Positions 14,442 to 23,812 are shown, counted from the stretch's first letter. The stretch is 47,501 nucleotides of DNA from Candidatus Poribacteria bacterium (GCA_009839745.1 VXPE01000101.1:1-47501); one strand, 5' to 3'. The notes: generated by a model from the sequence alone, not told the origin. Program-made: numbers and translations.

Positions 14442-17345
14442 TTATTCCTCCGCAAGCGATATCTGAAATATTCCGCGATCTTTAGTGGCACTATAGAGTC
14501 TGCTGTTAATTATATTAAGAGAGACAACTTCACCTGGCACTTCTGAAGCAAACTGTCTCCAGCGTCCATCAGTATCCAACCCATAAATCCCCATATCTCC
14601 AGCACCGTAAACTCTGGGACCCGTCACAGCGAAATGATTCATAGTAAAGTGGTTTATAATAATAGGTGTACCTGACCTATCCATTATTACGCGCCAGTGT
14701 TCCCCAGTTTCTGAAACTAAGACCCCTGTGTCTGTCGCGACGTAAACCGTTGATCCCACAAAAACGATCTCTTTGAACGAAGTAAAGTGAAGTGGTAGAT
14801 TGGGTGTAACATCCCTCCAATTACTTCCTTCGTCAAGCGATTGAAACAGTCTACCGTGCCCTTGCCCGACATAGAGTATCTTTCCCGAAACGGCTAACTT
14901 AAATCCCTCATCGAAGAAATTGTCATGAGACGGCTTAACAATGTCTACTAACCCTGTGTCCTTCCACGCTGAATCACCAAATTTCCATTTAAAAAGTCTA
15001 CGATTGTATCCCGCATAGAACACATCACCGCTAATTGCAAACGCCTCGACTCTCGTCCATTTCTCAATAGGAGGCAATGCAGCCTTTGTCAAGCGATCTT
15101 CACCCATTATCTCACTATCAATAGCAGGGACATCTTGAACTGGAATCATCGTATTACCTTCTCCAGATAAACGGAAAATGTGCAAGTGATTTTTTTCAGG
15201 GGAAATAAAATAGAGCATCCCACTATCAATCACAAACTTTGCATAGAGATTGGCATAAATATAAGCACCATCATCTTTCACTGATTTACGAGAGACCTCT
15301 TCAGTACCAATACGGACTTTTTTCCAAGACATGCCTTGGTTGATCGATTGATATACCTCATAGGTAGTATATGCGTATAGCCTATTGTTGAACACAACTA
15401 AATCATATATCCTTGTTCCCAGCACTCCGTCCATAAATATATGCCACGATTCGCCACCATCCGTTGTGCGATGAATACCGAAAGCACCAACTTTGTAAAA
15501 CGTCTCATCGTTCACCGCCGCAGCGGGTAAACTATTGAGCATGTATAAATTCGTGTCAATTCCAAGATTTGTCCAAGTGTCGCCGCCATCCATTGAACAT
15601 AAATTCGTGGCACCGAGTGCTAAGAGCGTTTCATCTGTCACCAAAAGTTTTACACCCGATGGGAGTGCTGATGGACGATATTTAGGTGTTATCTCAGTCC
15701 ATGATGCTCCCAAGTCAATTGATCGATAAATCCTACCTGAACTCGGTTCACTCCTTGGCATTATTGAACTTGCATCCATTGGCGTTAATCCAACTAGATC
15801 GGGTCCCATTCCAACGTAGAGATTCCTATTAAGCACTGCCAAGGAGTAGACAGATTTTGATGTGTCTACTGGTAATTTCCTCCAAATACTTGAATCCAGA
15901 CGATAGAGACCGCGGTTGGTACCGGTAAACACCGTCTTCCCAACAGCGATGATTGCTGAAATCCTTTCACTTCCTAAGCCATCGTTAAGTGATTCCCACT
16001 CAATTCCGCCGTCTATGGATCGGAAAATCCCCTCATCCCTAAGCGCGAGATACATTATGATATCTGATTCTATGTTTGGATCTTCTATCGCATCAATGAT
16101 GATGAATCCAACAGTATCACCCTTTGGTCGGACACAAAACGCACGCCATGTCTCACCTTTATCTACTGACGCAAATATTTCATTTGTAGAAACAATATAG
16201 AGGGTTCCGCGATTCTCCACCATCGGCATCAGGGATTTATCTATCGGAATACTCGTGCTCAGATACCGCCATGTGGTTGCCTCTGTCTCTAATTTGTACA
16301 TGCCCTCTCTTGAAATAGCAAAGGTAGTCCCATCAGAAACGGTGTAAATATCGTGCACCTTACCACTAGGAGGACTATCTATTTGTCCCCACTGCGTAGT
16401 AGAAAACGTGCGTAGATCTTCTTCAGAGTATGTCCTTAGTGTTACCTCAGAAAACTGTGCCCCAGCACCTATACTTTTCCCAGGTAGAATAGCTCGACCA
16501 AACCGGTTTTGTATAGATGGCTTTGATATAACATCAAGAACGATCGGTGCATCAACAATCTCAATCGTAGGTTCCGATGCTGCTTCAAAACTATACGGCT
16601 TTTGGAAGCGGGCAAAATATTGATAACTCGCACCCAGCAGGAACATAACCAAAATTGTTGCCGCGCCGAAAGATAGCCACGGTACTAACGGTTTGCCAGC
16701 CGGTGGAACTGCCGGGTTAATATCGGCGACTTGCCGCATAATCCGCGCTGTTAAATCAGCAGGTAACTGTACGCTTCCGAGCACTTCGCTCACCAAGGAT
16801 TCTGCTTCCTGTAGGCGTTCGCGCCCTCGACGCAGACGACTTTTAATTGTGTTTACCGACACACCTAAAAAGTTACCTATCTCCTTCGTCGTCATCTCGC
16901 TGAGATAGTGAAGGGTCAACACTGTCCGTTCGCTTTCCGGCAGTTTTTCCAAAAGTGATTTGACAACCTCAGAACGATGCTCAGCGGTTTCTGTCTCGTG
17001 TGTCTCTGTCAAATAATGCGTATAGGAGGATTCATCTATCTCTTCCAAGGATGTATCTTCCAGCGACTGCATCGCCGGTTTATGCCTCTGAATCCAATTA
17101 AGTGTCAGTCGATGCGCAATCACATACAACCATCCTGCAAAGGACTTAGGATCTTTCAAGGTCCCAAGTTTTTTGTATACTTGGAGAAAAACATCTTGGG
17201 TTAGTTCTTCGGCATAGTGAAAATCTCCTATCTTTCGCCAGATAAGCGCGTGAACCCCCTTTTGATGCCTTTCGACCAAGATGTTGAATGCCGAATCATC
17301 ACCTGATAATATCCTGTGTATTAATTTAACATCGTCTTCTAACAT
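14442..17345 (-). CDS. Membrane-tethered ECF sigma factor fused to a large BNR/Ycf48-like propeller sensor
   Basis: This 967-residue fusion has sigma region 2 (about 10-90, with YAEELTQDVFLQVYKKL and WLYVIAHR), region 4 (about 125-180, with LPESERTVL and KEIGNFLGVSVNTIKSRLRRG) and one membrane helix (about 222-243). About 700 extracytoplasmic residues follow with repeated BNR/Asp-box signatures such as SxDxGxxW (SVDKGETWRAF, SIDGGIEWESL, SMDGGDTWTNL, TTDGGESWHIF, SLDEGSNWRDV). The likely model is a sigma factor held at the membrane and released by proteolysis when the propeller senses a ligand. It lies downstream of peptide C in module 2, where other modules have a secreted propeller, so the peptide may be its ligand. 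Start with GGAGGTTATGG upstream. It lacks the WGxLK tail. Confidence 0.85.
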   Translation of the reverse strand: MLEDDVKLIHRILSGDDSAFNILVERHQKGVHALIWRKIGDFHYAEELTQDVFLQVYKKLGTLKDPKSFAGWLYVIAHRLTLNWIQRHKPAMQSLEDTSLEEIDESSYTHYLTETHETETAEHRSEVVKSLLEKLPESERTVLTLHYLSEMTTKEIGNFLGVSVNTIKSRLRRGRERLQEAESLVSEVLGSVQLPADLTARIMRQVADINPAVPPAGKPLVPWLSFGAATILVMFLLGASYQYFARFQKPYSFEAASEPTIEIVDAPIVLDVISKPSIQNRFGRAILPGKSIGAGAQFSEVTLRTYSEEDLRTFSTTQWGQIDSPPSGKVHDIYTVSDGTTFAISREGMYKLETEATTWRYLSTSIPIDKSLMPMVENRGTLYIVSTNEIFASVDKGETWRAFCVRPKGDTVGFIIIDAIEDPNIESDIIMYLALRDEGIFRSIDGGIEWESLNDGLGSERISAIIAVGKTVFTGTNRGLYRLDSSIWRKLPVDTSKSVYSLAVLNRNLYVGMGPDLVGLTPMDASSIMPRSEPSSGRIYRSIDLGASWTEITPKYRPSALPSGVKLLVTDETLLALGATNLCSMDGGDTWTNLGIDTNLYMLNSLPAAAVNDETFYKVGAFGIHRTTDGGESWHIFMDGVLGTRIYDLVVFNNRLYAYTTYEVYQSINQGMSWKKVRIGTEEVSRKSVKDDGAYIYANLYAKFVIDSGMLYFISPEKNHLHIFRLSGEGNTMIPVQDVPAIDSEIMGEDRLTKAALPPIEKWTRVEAFAISGDVFYAGYNRRLFKWKFGDSAWKDTGLVDIVKPSHDNFFDEGFKLAVSGKILYVGQGHGRLFQSLDEGSNWRDVTPNLPLHFTSFKEIVFVGSTVYVATDTGVLVSETGEHWRVIMDRSGTPIIINHFTMNHFAVTGPRVYGAGDMGIYGLDTDGRWRQFASEVPGEVVSLNIINSRLYSATKDRGIFQISLAEE

Positions 17346-17480
17346 CCATAACCTCCAAAACGAATAACAAATCTTATATTATTCCAATAGCGGACCTTCG
17401 CGTGGCACAACCTAACAGGAGACCATGCTACAAATATGTGTGGTTAAAGGTGCTGAATATAAACAAATGCTTTACAATAT

Positions 17481-17527
17481 CCCTTTTAAAATTAAAGACA
17501 CAACTTTTCGGAGGCAAGGGTGCATTA
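17481..17527 (-). repeat. Dispersed repeat R1, copy b
   Basis: Minus-strand reading starts TGCACCC and ends GTGTCTTTAATTTTAAAAGG, facing the sigma/propeller gene whose ATG is 136 bases further on. One promoter-like reading is TTGCCT, 17 bases, TAATTT. The rest of the 278-base gap at 17346-17623 shows no gene. Confidence 0.7.
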
Positions 17528-17623
17528 TAAAAAATAAAAAGCAAATTTGCAATCAAAATTGCAAATTTGCTTGAAATCGTATGGCATTCCGACTGCGGAA
17601 AACAGTGGAAACGCAAACATGGA

Positions 17624-17884
17624 TTAACTATCATCAACACACTCAGATTCCCACTGTTGACAGGTTCCGTCATCATCGTACTCTTCACACCACGCTCTAC
17701 ACCAGCCATACGGCCCACAATCATCATGGGTTTGACATGATGCTTCTGCAGGTGGAGCATACATCATCTGCGATAACAAAAGGACCCCACCGGCTACACC
17801 CAAAGTTAACGGCGCCCGTATACCGACCCGTCCACTTTCAGATGTAAGAAACCGTTTCGCTCTATCGCGTGTCTCTTTTTTCAT
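17624..17884 (-). CDS. Cys-rich leader/core peptide C (module 2)
   Basis: The 86-residue peptide starts with a charged segment ending in RFLTSESGRVGIRAPLTLG, similar in pattern to Flp-type pilin N-termini and to peptides D-F. A hydrophobic stretch (about 27-42) is followed by APPAEASC, an AxA-type site with Cys right after. The core has six Cys (SCQTHDDCG, WCRAWCEEYDD, GTCQQWESECVDDS) and is strongly acidic. AAAGGAGGTAAATCCGA precedes the ATG. It follows the module 2 GT pair and precedes the membrane-bound sigma/propeller fusion. The AEASC end could be mistaken for a lipobox, but the usual Leu three residues before the Cys is missing. Confidence 0.82.
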   Translation of the reverse strand: MKKETRDRAKRFLTSESGRVGIRAPLTLGVAGGVLLLSQMMYAPPAEASCQTHDDCGPYGWCRAWCEEYDDDGTCQQWESECVDDS

Positions 17885-17929
17885 TCGGATTTACCTCCTT
17901 TCCGCCGGATTTACATCCAGCCAAATTAA

Positions 17930-17951
17930 TTTTCCAAACTGAGTTGGAAAA
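17930..17951 (-). promoter_or_regulatory. Hairpin in the 5' leader of peptide C
   Basis: TTTTCCAA and TTGGAAAA form a perfect 8-bp stem with a 6-base loop, 46 bases upstream of the peptide start. It is the counterpart of the TTCCCAAC/GTTGGGAA stem before peptides D, E and F. A CCGG-containing segment near 17904-17909 sits where those leaders have a second stem. Confidence 0.5.
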
Positions 17952-18020
17952 CCTATTCCAACATCAAAGACCTACTTGAAAATCAGGCGTAGAGGTCCTT
18001 TGCTGGAAATACTCGAAAAC

Positions 18021-18043
18021 CAAATTGTGCAGAGCACAATTTG
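18021..18043. repeat. Perfect 10-bp inverted repeat
   Basis: CAAATTGTGC (18021-18030) pairs with GCACAATTTG (18034-18043) around AGA. It lies between the module 2 GT pair and peptide C. On the minus strand GGTTTTCG follows, which is only weakly terminator-like. It may set the level of the peptide message or stabilise an mRNA end. Confidence 0.55.
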
Positions 18044-18045
18044 TC

Positions 18046-18176
18046 TTATAGTAAAGCCTGTAATTACTTATACACCCGCAGAAGAAGCGTCGGGAATCGG
18101 AGTTCCCTCCTACAGGGTTCATGAAGCAGGGTGCGGGTTCTCCAAAATGTAAACTTATTTTCAGATTTTACTATAA
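18046..18176. mobile_element. 131-bp MITE-like element with terminal inverted repeats
   Basis: TTATAGTAAA at 18046-18055 is matched by TTTACTATAA at 18167-18176, and the complementarity continues imperfectly inward (CTG and AT-rich blocks). The inside carries GGGAATCGGAGTTCCC, itself a hairpin. No coding capacity. Together with 18021-18043 it fills most of the 349-base gap at 17885-18233. Confidence 0.5.
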
Positions 18177-18233
18177 TTTCACATTTTCAATTCAGTAGAC
18201 TTATACCGTAGGGTCAATCTCCACTAAAGTGGG

Positions 18234-19916
18234 TCAAAATTTAGTCCCTCTTCCAAATGCCAAGTTGCCCCGTCGTTGAACAGAACTTTCTATCTTGAAA
18301 TGCTTGAAAACCGACGCGACTTCAGTGGATTTGTGCTGTTCCATGAGTGTCTCTGCTAAAGCCTTTTCGAGATGTTCATACCTGTTAATCCCCAATCTAT
18401 ACACATTGGATGTTATTTTACGCGTCTCAGAACTATAGCGACGACAGAAAATAGGACGGAACAAATTTTCATCGGTTGGATAACTCCTGGTCATCAACGG
18501 ACGGTTCTCCTCAAACAATCGGATAATATTTCTTGCTGCCTTCTGCCAAGTGTATTTCTGAGCGAAACCTTTCGCAATCCGTTCATATTCAGCGCGCATC
18601 TTAGAAGGCTCCAACCCTTGATTGATCGCTGCCGAAAGTTGGTCCATGGATACGTGAAAATCACCAAAATTATCCCATTCCAATCCGATACTCACCCCTG
18701 CTCCTTTTACTTCTGTGGGGAGACCGTATTTCGTCATGGCGATACACGGCGTTCCATAAGCCATTGCCTCCAAAACCACTGAAAGCGGTGTACCCGGCAT
18801 CGCAGGAAAATAGATCAGATCCAGTGCCTGAAAGAAAACCGGTAAAATTGCAGACATCTCCTCATCATCTGCCCTGAAAATCACCACATTCTCCGGTAGA
18901 TTCCTATAGTGCTTTGCCAATACGTAATCATAAACAAAAATCGAGAGATGTCGGTTGGCTCGCGCAAATGCAGAAATCCACTGTGCACCAAGATGCGGCT
19001 CAAATCCAGAAACCAATCCAACAACTGGGCGCTCGGCAAACATCGGTCTATCAAAAATAGCAGCGGTGTGTTGCTTTGCTAACCCTTTATCAATCGGTTC
19101 AACAACGTTGATACCGTCCGGAATCACATGGATATGCTTTCCCGGAATACCAAACTCGCTCAGCCATTCCTTCATCCATGATGCTTTGACAACCAAACTA
19201 TCATTCGTTTTCTGTGCCACATAGAGAGCCAAGAGTGGTTCAAGCAGCGAACTTTGTAGTTTCTGGCTGTTTTCTATACAGTGAACAATTGGAATATCTG
19301 GGACCTGATAGTATAACAGGTCATTCTCCATTAATTGAGAAAGCAGTAAAATACCGTCGTAGCCTTCTCTGGCATACCATACAGGCACAAAGGTATCGTC
19401 CTCATCATTTGTTATCTGCCGAATACGAATCTTCCCTAAATCTCTCTTGTTCCCGGAGCGTATACCACCATCCCTGACTTGCGAAAAAGATAGTGTTTCT
19501 AACGATGCCTTACGCGTAAGGGCAGATAAAAGTTGATACCGATTCATAGTCGTGATGTAATCAATCGATGATTCTTCATCCCTAAAACCGAATGGAACCA
19601 ACAATCTGAGTTCTCCACGTACAGGTTGAGAAGCGTTAAACTCACCAGATGACTCGGGAATCCGTGCTAAAAGTTGTCCTCGCTTACCAAACCACTCCAA
19701 TCGTTTAATACCTTCAAAAACAGATGACACCTTATACTTTTTTTTCAAAGCCTCAACAATTTGATAATCCGTCTGAGTCCCATAGCGACTCAGGATATCC
19801 CATTCTACATCGTTGATTTCAATGATGTCATTGGTTTCAAGGTCAGCAACATATTTGCGTCCCTCTCGTTCAAATTTATGGTGGGGTTTTAAGTGATAGC
19901 CTGAGTTATGGGTCAT
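18234..19916 (-). CDS. RRE/PqqD-like domain fused to degenerate GT-B glycosyltransferase (module 2, second of pair)
   Basis: The 560-residue protein has a PqqD/RRE-like N-terminus (HHKFEREGRKYVADLETN, EWDILSRYG, RGQLL, about residues 10-85) and a GT4-like body. The donor site motif reads PGTPLSVVLEAMAYGTP, where the first Glu of EX7E is Gly, so catalysis is doubtful. The C-terminal stretch KALAETLMEQHKSTEVASVF is the family's shared end. The closest relative here is 30467-32116. AAGGAGGATAAAGAACCA precedes the ATG. The gene starts 20 bases after the canonical GT stop. A pair of active and inactive GT-B proteins recalls the GtfA/GtfB adhesin glycosyltransferases, where one subunit helps binding rather than chemistry. 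Confidence 0.82.
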   Translation of the reverse strand: MTHNSGYHLKPHHKFEREGRKYVADLETNDIIEINDVEWDILSRYGTQTDYQIVEALKKKYKVSSVFEGIKRLEWFGKRGQLLARIPESSGEFNASQPVRGELRLLVPFGFRDEESSIDYITTMNRYQLLSALTRKASLETLSFSQVRDGGIRSGNKRDLGKIRIRQITNDEDDTFVPVWYAREGYDGILLLSQLMENDLLYYQVPDIPIVHCIENSQKLQSSLLEPLLALYVAQKTNDSLVVKASWMKEWLSEFGIPGKHIHVIPDGINVVEPIDKGLAKQHTAAIFDRPMFAERPVVGLVSGFEPHLGAQWISAFARANRHLSIFVYDYVLAKHYRNLPENVVIFRADDEEMSAILPVFFQALDLIYFPAMPGTPLSVVLEAMAYGTPCIAMTKYGLPTEVKGAGVSIGLEWDNFGDFHVSMDQLSAAINQGLEPSKMRAEYERIAKGFAQKYTWQKAARNIIRLFEENRPLMTRSYPTDENLFRPIFCRRYSSETRKITSNVYRLGINRYEHLEKALAETLMEQHKSTEVASVFKHFKIESSVQRRGNLAFGRGTKF

Positions 19917-19936
19917 TGGTTCTTTATCCTCCTTTT

Positions 19937-21682
19937 TTAGGCAGTCGCCTGTATTAAGCCGTGAACCCTTTTAAGTGTCGCCTTTGCTCGTTCCTCATCC
20001 TCAACCACCGCAGCAAGGACCGCCTCGGCTTCCCTCACAGTGTGATTCTTCAAAATGCTTAACGCAAGACCATCCTCAACATGCATGGAATAGGCTGTAT
20101 CCCTTATGAGACAGCGCTCATAATGTTGATCCATCCCCAATACAATCGATTTGTATTTCAACCACTCACTGCCTTGATGTGCTAATCCTTCCGCTTCTAA
20201 ACCATAAGCTGCTTCTGACGGTGTCGGTACAAACATATTTAAAAGTCTGTTTGGACTGACAAGCCGTCTCTTTTCGTGGAGTCTCTCAAAGCACTTTATA
20301 ATCCGTCGCGCCGTCTTGTCCCAAGTGAAGGACGCTGCCCGTTCTCTTGCCTTCTGGGAAAGTTCCTGTCGCATTTCCTCATCATTCAGCAGCACGTTAA
20401 TCTTCTCCGAAAAATCTAAGGGTGAAGGGTAACTGACAACCGTCGCTATATCTTCTTCAAAATTCTCGGCATCGGCGATCAGACCCGTATTTCCAACAAC
20501 CGATGGCACACCATCAAAATTGGGAACGATCGGGGGAACGCCACACGCCATCGCTTCAAGGACTGTCAATCCAAAGGTTTCCTCACCTGACATTGAAAGG
20601 AAACAATAGACGTCAAATGCGTTATAGACCATCGGCAACTTCTCACGAGGATGGAATCCGGCGTAGACGAGATTATCAGGGAGTTCCCTCGATTGATACC
20701 TTCCAAGGTTCGGACCCGCAATCAAAAACAACAAATGCGGATTCAATTCAGCGAGTTTTAAGTAGATAGATGCCCCTTTTTCTGACTGCACCCGTGAAAG
20801 GTAGCCAACAGTTGGCGTTGTTACAATGCGTTCGTCTCCAACCTGTTCAGCCAACTCTTGCTTGGCTTTTTGTTTATTCATCGGACGAAACAACGCCGAA
20901 TCTACACCGTTAGGAAGTGTATTAAAGAAACTCGAATCCCATACATAATCCGAATAGAACTCCCGGACATAATCCGATGGCGCCGTGAAAGCATCAAAAT
21001 CTCGCATCGCCGCGTAATGCCGCAATATAGAGTTTATCGCTTTTCCCCCATGTCCACGGGGGGCATGACACTGAACTAAGATCGGCGGGAGTTCTACATG
21101 CTCGTAAAGGGGTAGCAGCCATGTTTCCTGGTCGTGATGTAAGGTAAGAATACCGAAATAGGTTTCGTTGAGCCTTCGACTGAGTCTACCGAAGTCAGAC
21201 ACCCTGATATCAACTTCATAGACGTTATCGGCTAACTTCCGATTCTGGTTGCCTGCAAAGTGAAGATCTACGTATTTGGTGAGATGTTCAAACATGTAAG
21301 ACAGCGCCATGTTCGTCCCCGCATACAACGTTTCGATATCAAAATACGAGTCAACATTGATACCCGGTATGGCAACAAGCAACTTCCGCCGATCCGTTCC
21401 TACTGAGACGATCTCCTCGAGATTTTTACCGCGATTGAAGAGTAACCCTTCCTTTTCAAATTCTGCAAATGTTTCAAACGCCTCATAAATCTCGTCCTCT
21501 GCATAAGTGGTTTTCAGGACCTGGACAATTTCTTCGTTTGTCCGCTCTTCCGCCAGTTTCAAGATGTCGAACATTACGGCGGAGAGTTCGATAATGCTCG
21601 CTTTTTCAAGGTCTGCAGCATAAAATACTGCATCCTTTTCAAAGAGGTAAAGCGGGTGTAAAATTCTTGGGAAATCAAACAC
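19937..21682 (-). CDS. RRE/PqqD-like domain fused to canonical GT4 glycosyltransferase (module 2, first of pair)
   Basis: I start this 581-residue enzyme at the GTG at 21682: GGAGAAAAAA lies just before it, and the homologous gene at 32138-33853 has the same layout. An upstream in-frame extension would run through repeat R1. The PqqD/RRE-like domain covers about 5-85 (LYLFEKDAVFYAADLEKA, MFDILKLAEE, EGLLF). The GT4 part shows QCHAPRGHGG, YLSRVQSEKGAS and an intact EX7E motif in EETFGLTVLE. The C-terminus GLALSILKNHTVREAEAVL is shared by all six GTs. It is very similar to the module 3 enzyme, also in DNA, showing cassette duplication. Confidence 0.85.
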   Translation of the reverse strand: MFDFPRILHPLYLFEKDAVFYAADLEKASIIELSAVMFDILKLAEERTNEEIVQVLKTTYAEDEIYEAFETFAEFEKEGLLFNRGKNLEEIVSVGTDRRKLLVAIPGINVDSYFDIETLYAGTNMALSYMFEHLTKYVDLHFAGNQNRKLADNVYEVDIRVSDFGRLSRRLNETYFGILTLHHDQETWLLPLYEHVELPPILVQCHAPRGHGGKAINSILRHYAAMRDFDAFTAPSDYVREFYSDYVWDSSFFNTLPNGVDSALFRPMNKQKAKQELAEQVGDERIVTTPTVGYLSRVQSEKGASIYLKLAELNPHLLFLIAGPNLGRYQSRELPDNLVYAGFHPREKLPMVYNAFDVYCFLSMSGEETFGLTVLEAMACGVPPIVPNFDGVPSVVGNTGLIADAENFEEDIATVVSYPSPLDFSEKINVLLNDEEMRQELSQKARERAASFTWDKTARRIIKCFERLHEKRRLVSPNRLLNMFVPTPSEAAYGLEAEGLAHQGSEWLKYKSIVLGMDQHYERCLIRDTAYSMHVEDGLALSILKNHTVREAEAVLAAVVEDEERAKATLKRVHGLIQATA

Positions 21683-21717
21683 TTTTTTCTCCAATCTTTT
21701 CGTTGTTTGTAATTGCG

Positions 21718-22047
21718 CTCTTAAAATTAAGGACACCACATTTTGTAGTATGGGGTGCATAATTTGAAAAAAATATGCGAACATAAACTGCATAAAATCA
21801 CACCAAGCCCGCACACATTTCGGTATGAAAGCCACAATTTACCAAGGTATTAGGCATAATTCCTTGATAAAAAATCAATAATCTGTTGCAAAAAAAAGGG
21901 ACATAATTTAGGGAAAATATGCGAACGGAACACGCCGAATTGATCTTTACTGGAAAGCAACGGTGCTACTTTAGAAGTGAAGATAAAAATTAAAATATCA
22001 GACTGCACCCTCAGTAACCCAAAATTGTGTCCTTAAATAATAAAGGG
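21718..22047. mobile_element. 330-bp MITE-like element bounded by inverted R1 repeats
   Basis: R1 is present at 21718-21763 (facing left, 35 bases from the module 2 GT start) and, inverted, at 22004-22047 (facing right towards 22221). Inside, ATAATTT..AAATATGCGAAC occurs twice (about 21758 and 21902). No transposase frame exists, and no clear target duplication could be seen. This may be a non-autonomous transposon or a divergent regulatory region built from R1. It makes up most of the 538-base gap between the GT gene and the small plus-strand gene. Confidence 0.55.
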
Positions 22048-22220
22048 ACGCACGCCTGACATAAGAAATAGGACAGCGTGAGCAGACAAAAGAGCACTAT
22101 GTCCGATGCGTCAATGTGAGTAAGATGTATCACTGCTGCCTATGCGAGGCAACAGACGAACTCGTTCTATATTGAGAGAAAACACGAATAGGGTTACGAC
22201 TCAGAAGGGAGGAAGTAGCG

Positions 22221-22412
22221 ATGAGTATTGATTCACTGATTAAACACGTCGAAAGTCTCAACAATAACATTCGCGTTGAGAGAACAGGTGAATACCTTAG
22301 CGTGAAAGGGAACACGTATTATGTGAGAGGCAAATTGAAGCTATTAGGTTTTCGATGGAATCGAAATAAACGAGAATGGTATTACTTGGCAAAAGGGATG
22401 GACCTAAACTGA
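22221..22412 (+). CDS. Small conserved-looking basic protein, 63 aa
   Basis: The reading frame has a strong ribosome site (GGGAGGAAGTAGCG before ATG). The product holds EYLSVKGNTYYVRGKLKLLG and FRWNRNKREWYYLA. The pattern 'GFRWNxxxKxWYY' after a predicted helix is familiar from small phage- and plasmid-borne proteins of unknown role, which may bind nucleic acid. It is the only plus-strand gene in the accessory half and stands opposite the module 2 operon, with an R1 copy facing it about 170 bases upstream. Confidence 0.6.
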   Translation: MSIDSLIKHVESLNNNIRVERTGEYLSVKGNTYYVRGKLKLLGFRWNRNKREWYYLAKGMDLN

Positions 22413-22489
22413 AACGAATCTGGAGAACTTACAGCGTTTAGGTTGGAATAAAAGGTATGGATAGTAGACGGAGGCATCTCTATATCCGA

Positions 22490-23791
22490 CTATTCTGCGC
22501 GGAGTGCTTCAATAGGGGGGAACGATGATGCTTTTATCGCGGGATACAGCCCAAACGAAATACCGATTACCACTGAGAATGAGACTGAAATCAGCAGCCA
22601 TTGTAAGGATATAACGGCGGGCCATTCAGGGACGATTTTGACAATTTTGACGGCAAGTATTGCCATGCCTTCGCCAGCAAAGATGCCTAATACAATACCG
22701 ATTGCGCTACCTACACCACATATCATAACTGACTCTATTAAAAACTGGAGTAGGATATCAAGAGGTTTAGCACCAAGTGCCTTTCGTAATCCGATTTCAC
22801 GGGTGCGCTCGTTGACAGCAACAAACATCATATTCATAATACCGATGCCTCCAACGAGCAGTGAGAACCCGGCGATGCTCCCCAGAGTTATTTTTATTAT
22901 CCTACCGATTTTATCTAATTGTACCATACCCGCTCGCATCTCCCAAATCGAGATGAAATCGTCTTGATTTTTGTGTCTTTTTCTGATGACTGTTTTCACC
23001 TCTTCAATTGCTTTCGGAATATCCTCAACGGTATGTGCATAGATCGAGATATACTTAATACGATCATTACCAGTGAAACGTTCTTGAACGGTTGATATGG
23101 GGATAAAGGCAAAGTTATCGAAACTCCAGCCGAATCGCAGACTTCTACCTCTCGGCATCAGTGTTCCGACGACTTTGAATCGTTCTGTGAATCGCATTCC
23201 TTTTTTTCGGTGTCTCCAACTGTAATACTCGTTATGTCGTGCGATTTTAACTTCTTGTCCCAAGGGCGATTTATCACCGAATAAGGCAATAGCAATCTCA
23301 TTGCCTAATACGCAGATTTTCGCTCCGTTCTCTACATCTTCATCTGTGATAAAACGCCCCTCTTTAAGGTCCCACTCCATTGCAGTTTTATAGTTAGCAT
23401 CTACACCGTTCCAGCCCGCACGAGTTTCAGCACCTCCTGGTGCTTGAATCAATACCCCTGACCAATTCCAGACCTGAGGCGCGACAGCCTTGAGGGAAGG
23501 ACATTCTGCCTCCATTGCCAACACATCTTCATATTTTAGATATTCGCTGCTACGGCTAGGGATCCAGCGGTTATTCACGCGTTTGAACCGCTGCTGGTAT
23601 ATAATGAACTGATTCGCACCGCCGAGTTTCTGTATGTCTTGTCGGACAATTTCCTGGGCACCGTCACCAATCGCTATCATTGCCAGTACCGAAGCAACGC
23701 CGATGATAATCCCCAGCATCGTCAGCAGAGAACGTAGTTTATTTGAACGAAGTGCCGCAATACTGATTGATATCGCCTCAACTACGCGCAT
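22490..23791 (-). CDS. MacB/FtsX-family ABC transporter permease
   Basis: The 433-residue permease has the MacB layout: an N-terminal membrane helix (LRSLLTMLGIIIGVASVLAM), a periplasmic domain of roughly 230 residues, and three C-terminal helices with the FtsX signature VNERTREIGLRKALGA. Start at 23791, supported by GGAGGAGTGAA. No ATPase or membrane-fusion partner is encoded nearby, so it must use subunits from elsewhere or have lost them. MacB systems export peptides, lipoproteins or toxins. Its place at the end of module 3, just after a PD40 gene and peptide D, makes it a candidate exporter of that module's products. Confidence 0.85.
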   Translation of the reverse strand: MRVVEAISISIAALRSNKLRSLLTMLGIIIGVASVLAMIAIGDGAQEIVRQDIQKLGGANQFIIYQQRFKRVNNRWIPSRSSEYLKYEDVLAMEAECPSLKAVAPQVWNWSGVLIQAPGGAETRAGWNGVDANYKTAMEWDLKEGRFITDEDVENGAKICVLGNEIAIALFGDKSPLGQEVKIARHNEYYSWRHRKKGMRFTERFKVVGTLMPRGRSLRFGWSFDNFAFIPISTVQERFTGNDRIKYISIYAHTVEDIPKAIEEVKTVIRKRHKNQDDFISIWEMRAGMVQLDKIGRIIKITLGSIAGFSLLVGGIGIMNMMFVAVNERTREIGLRKALGAKPLDILLQFLIESVMICGVGSAIGIVLGIFAGEGMAILAVKIVKIVPEWPAVISLQWLLISVSFSVVIGISFGLYPAIKASSFPPIEALRAE

Positions 23792-23812
23792 TTCACTCCT
23801 CCACATTATAAC

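Noticed and set aside
17624-17884. Peptide C as a lipoprotein (Cys right after AEAS)
   Set aside because: The lipobox needs a Leu-like residue three positions before the Cys; here it is E-A-S-C, and other family members do not place Cys there.
18021-18176. CRISPR-like repeats
   Set aside because: Inverted, not regularly spaced direct repeats; no cas genes in the window.
21683-21835. N-terminal extension of the module 2 GT by 51 residues
   Set aside because: It would translate repeat R1; the GTG at 21682 has a ribosome site and matches the start of the module 3 homologue.
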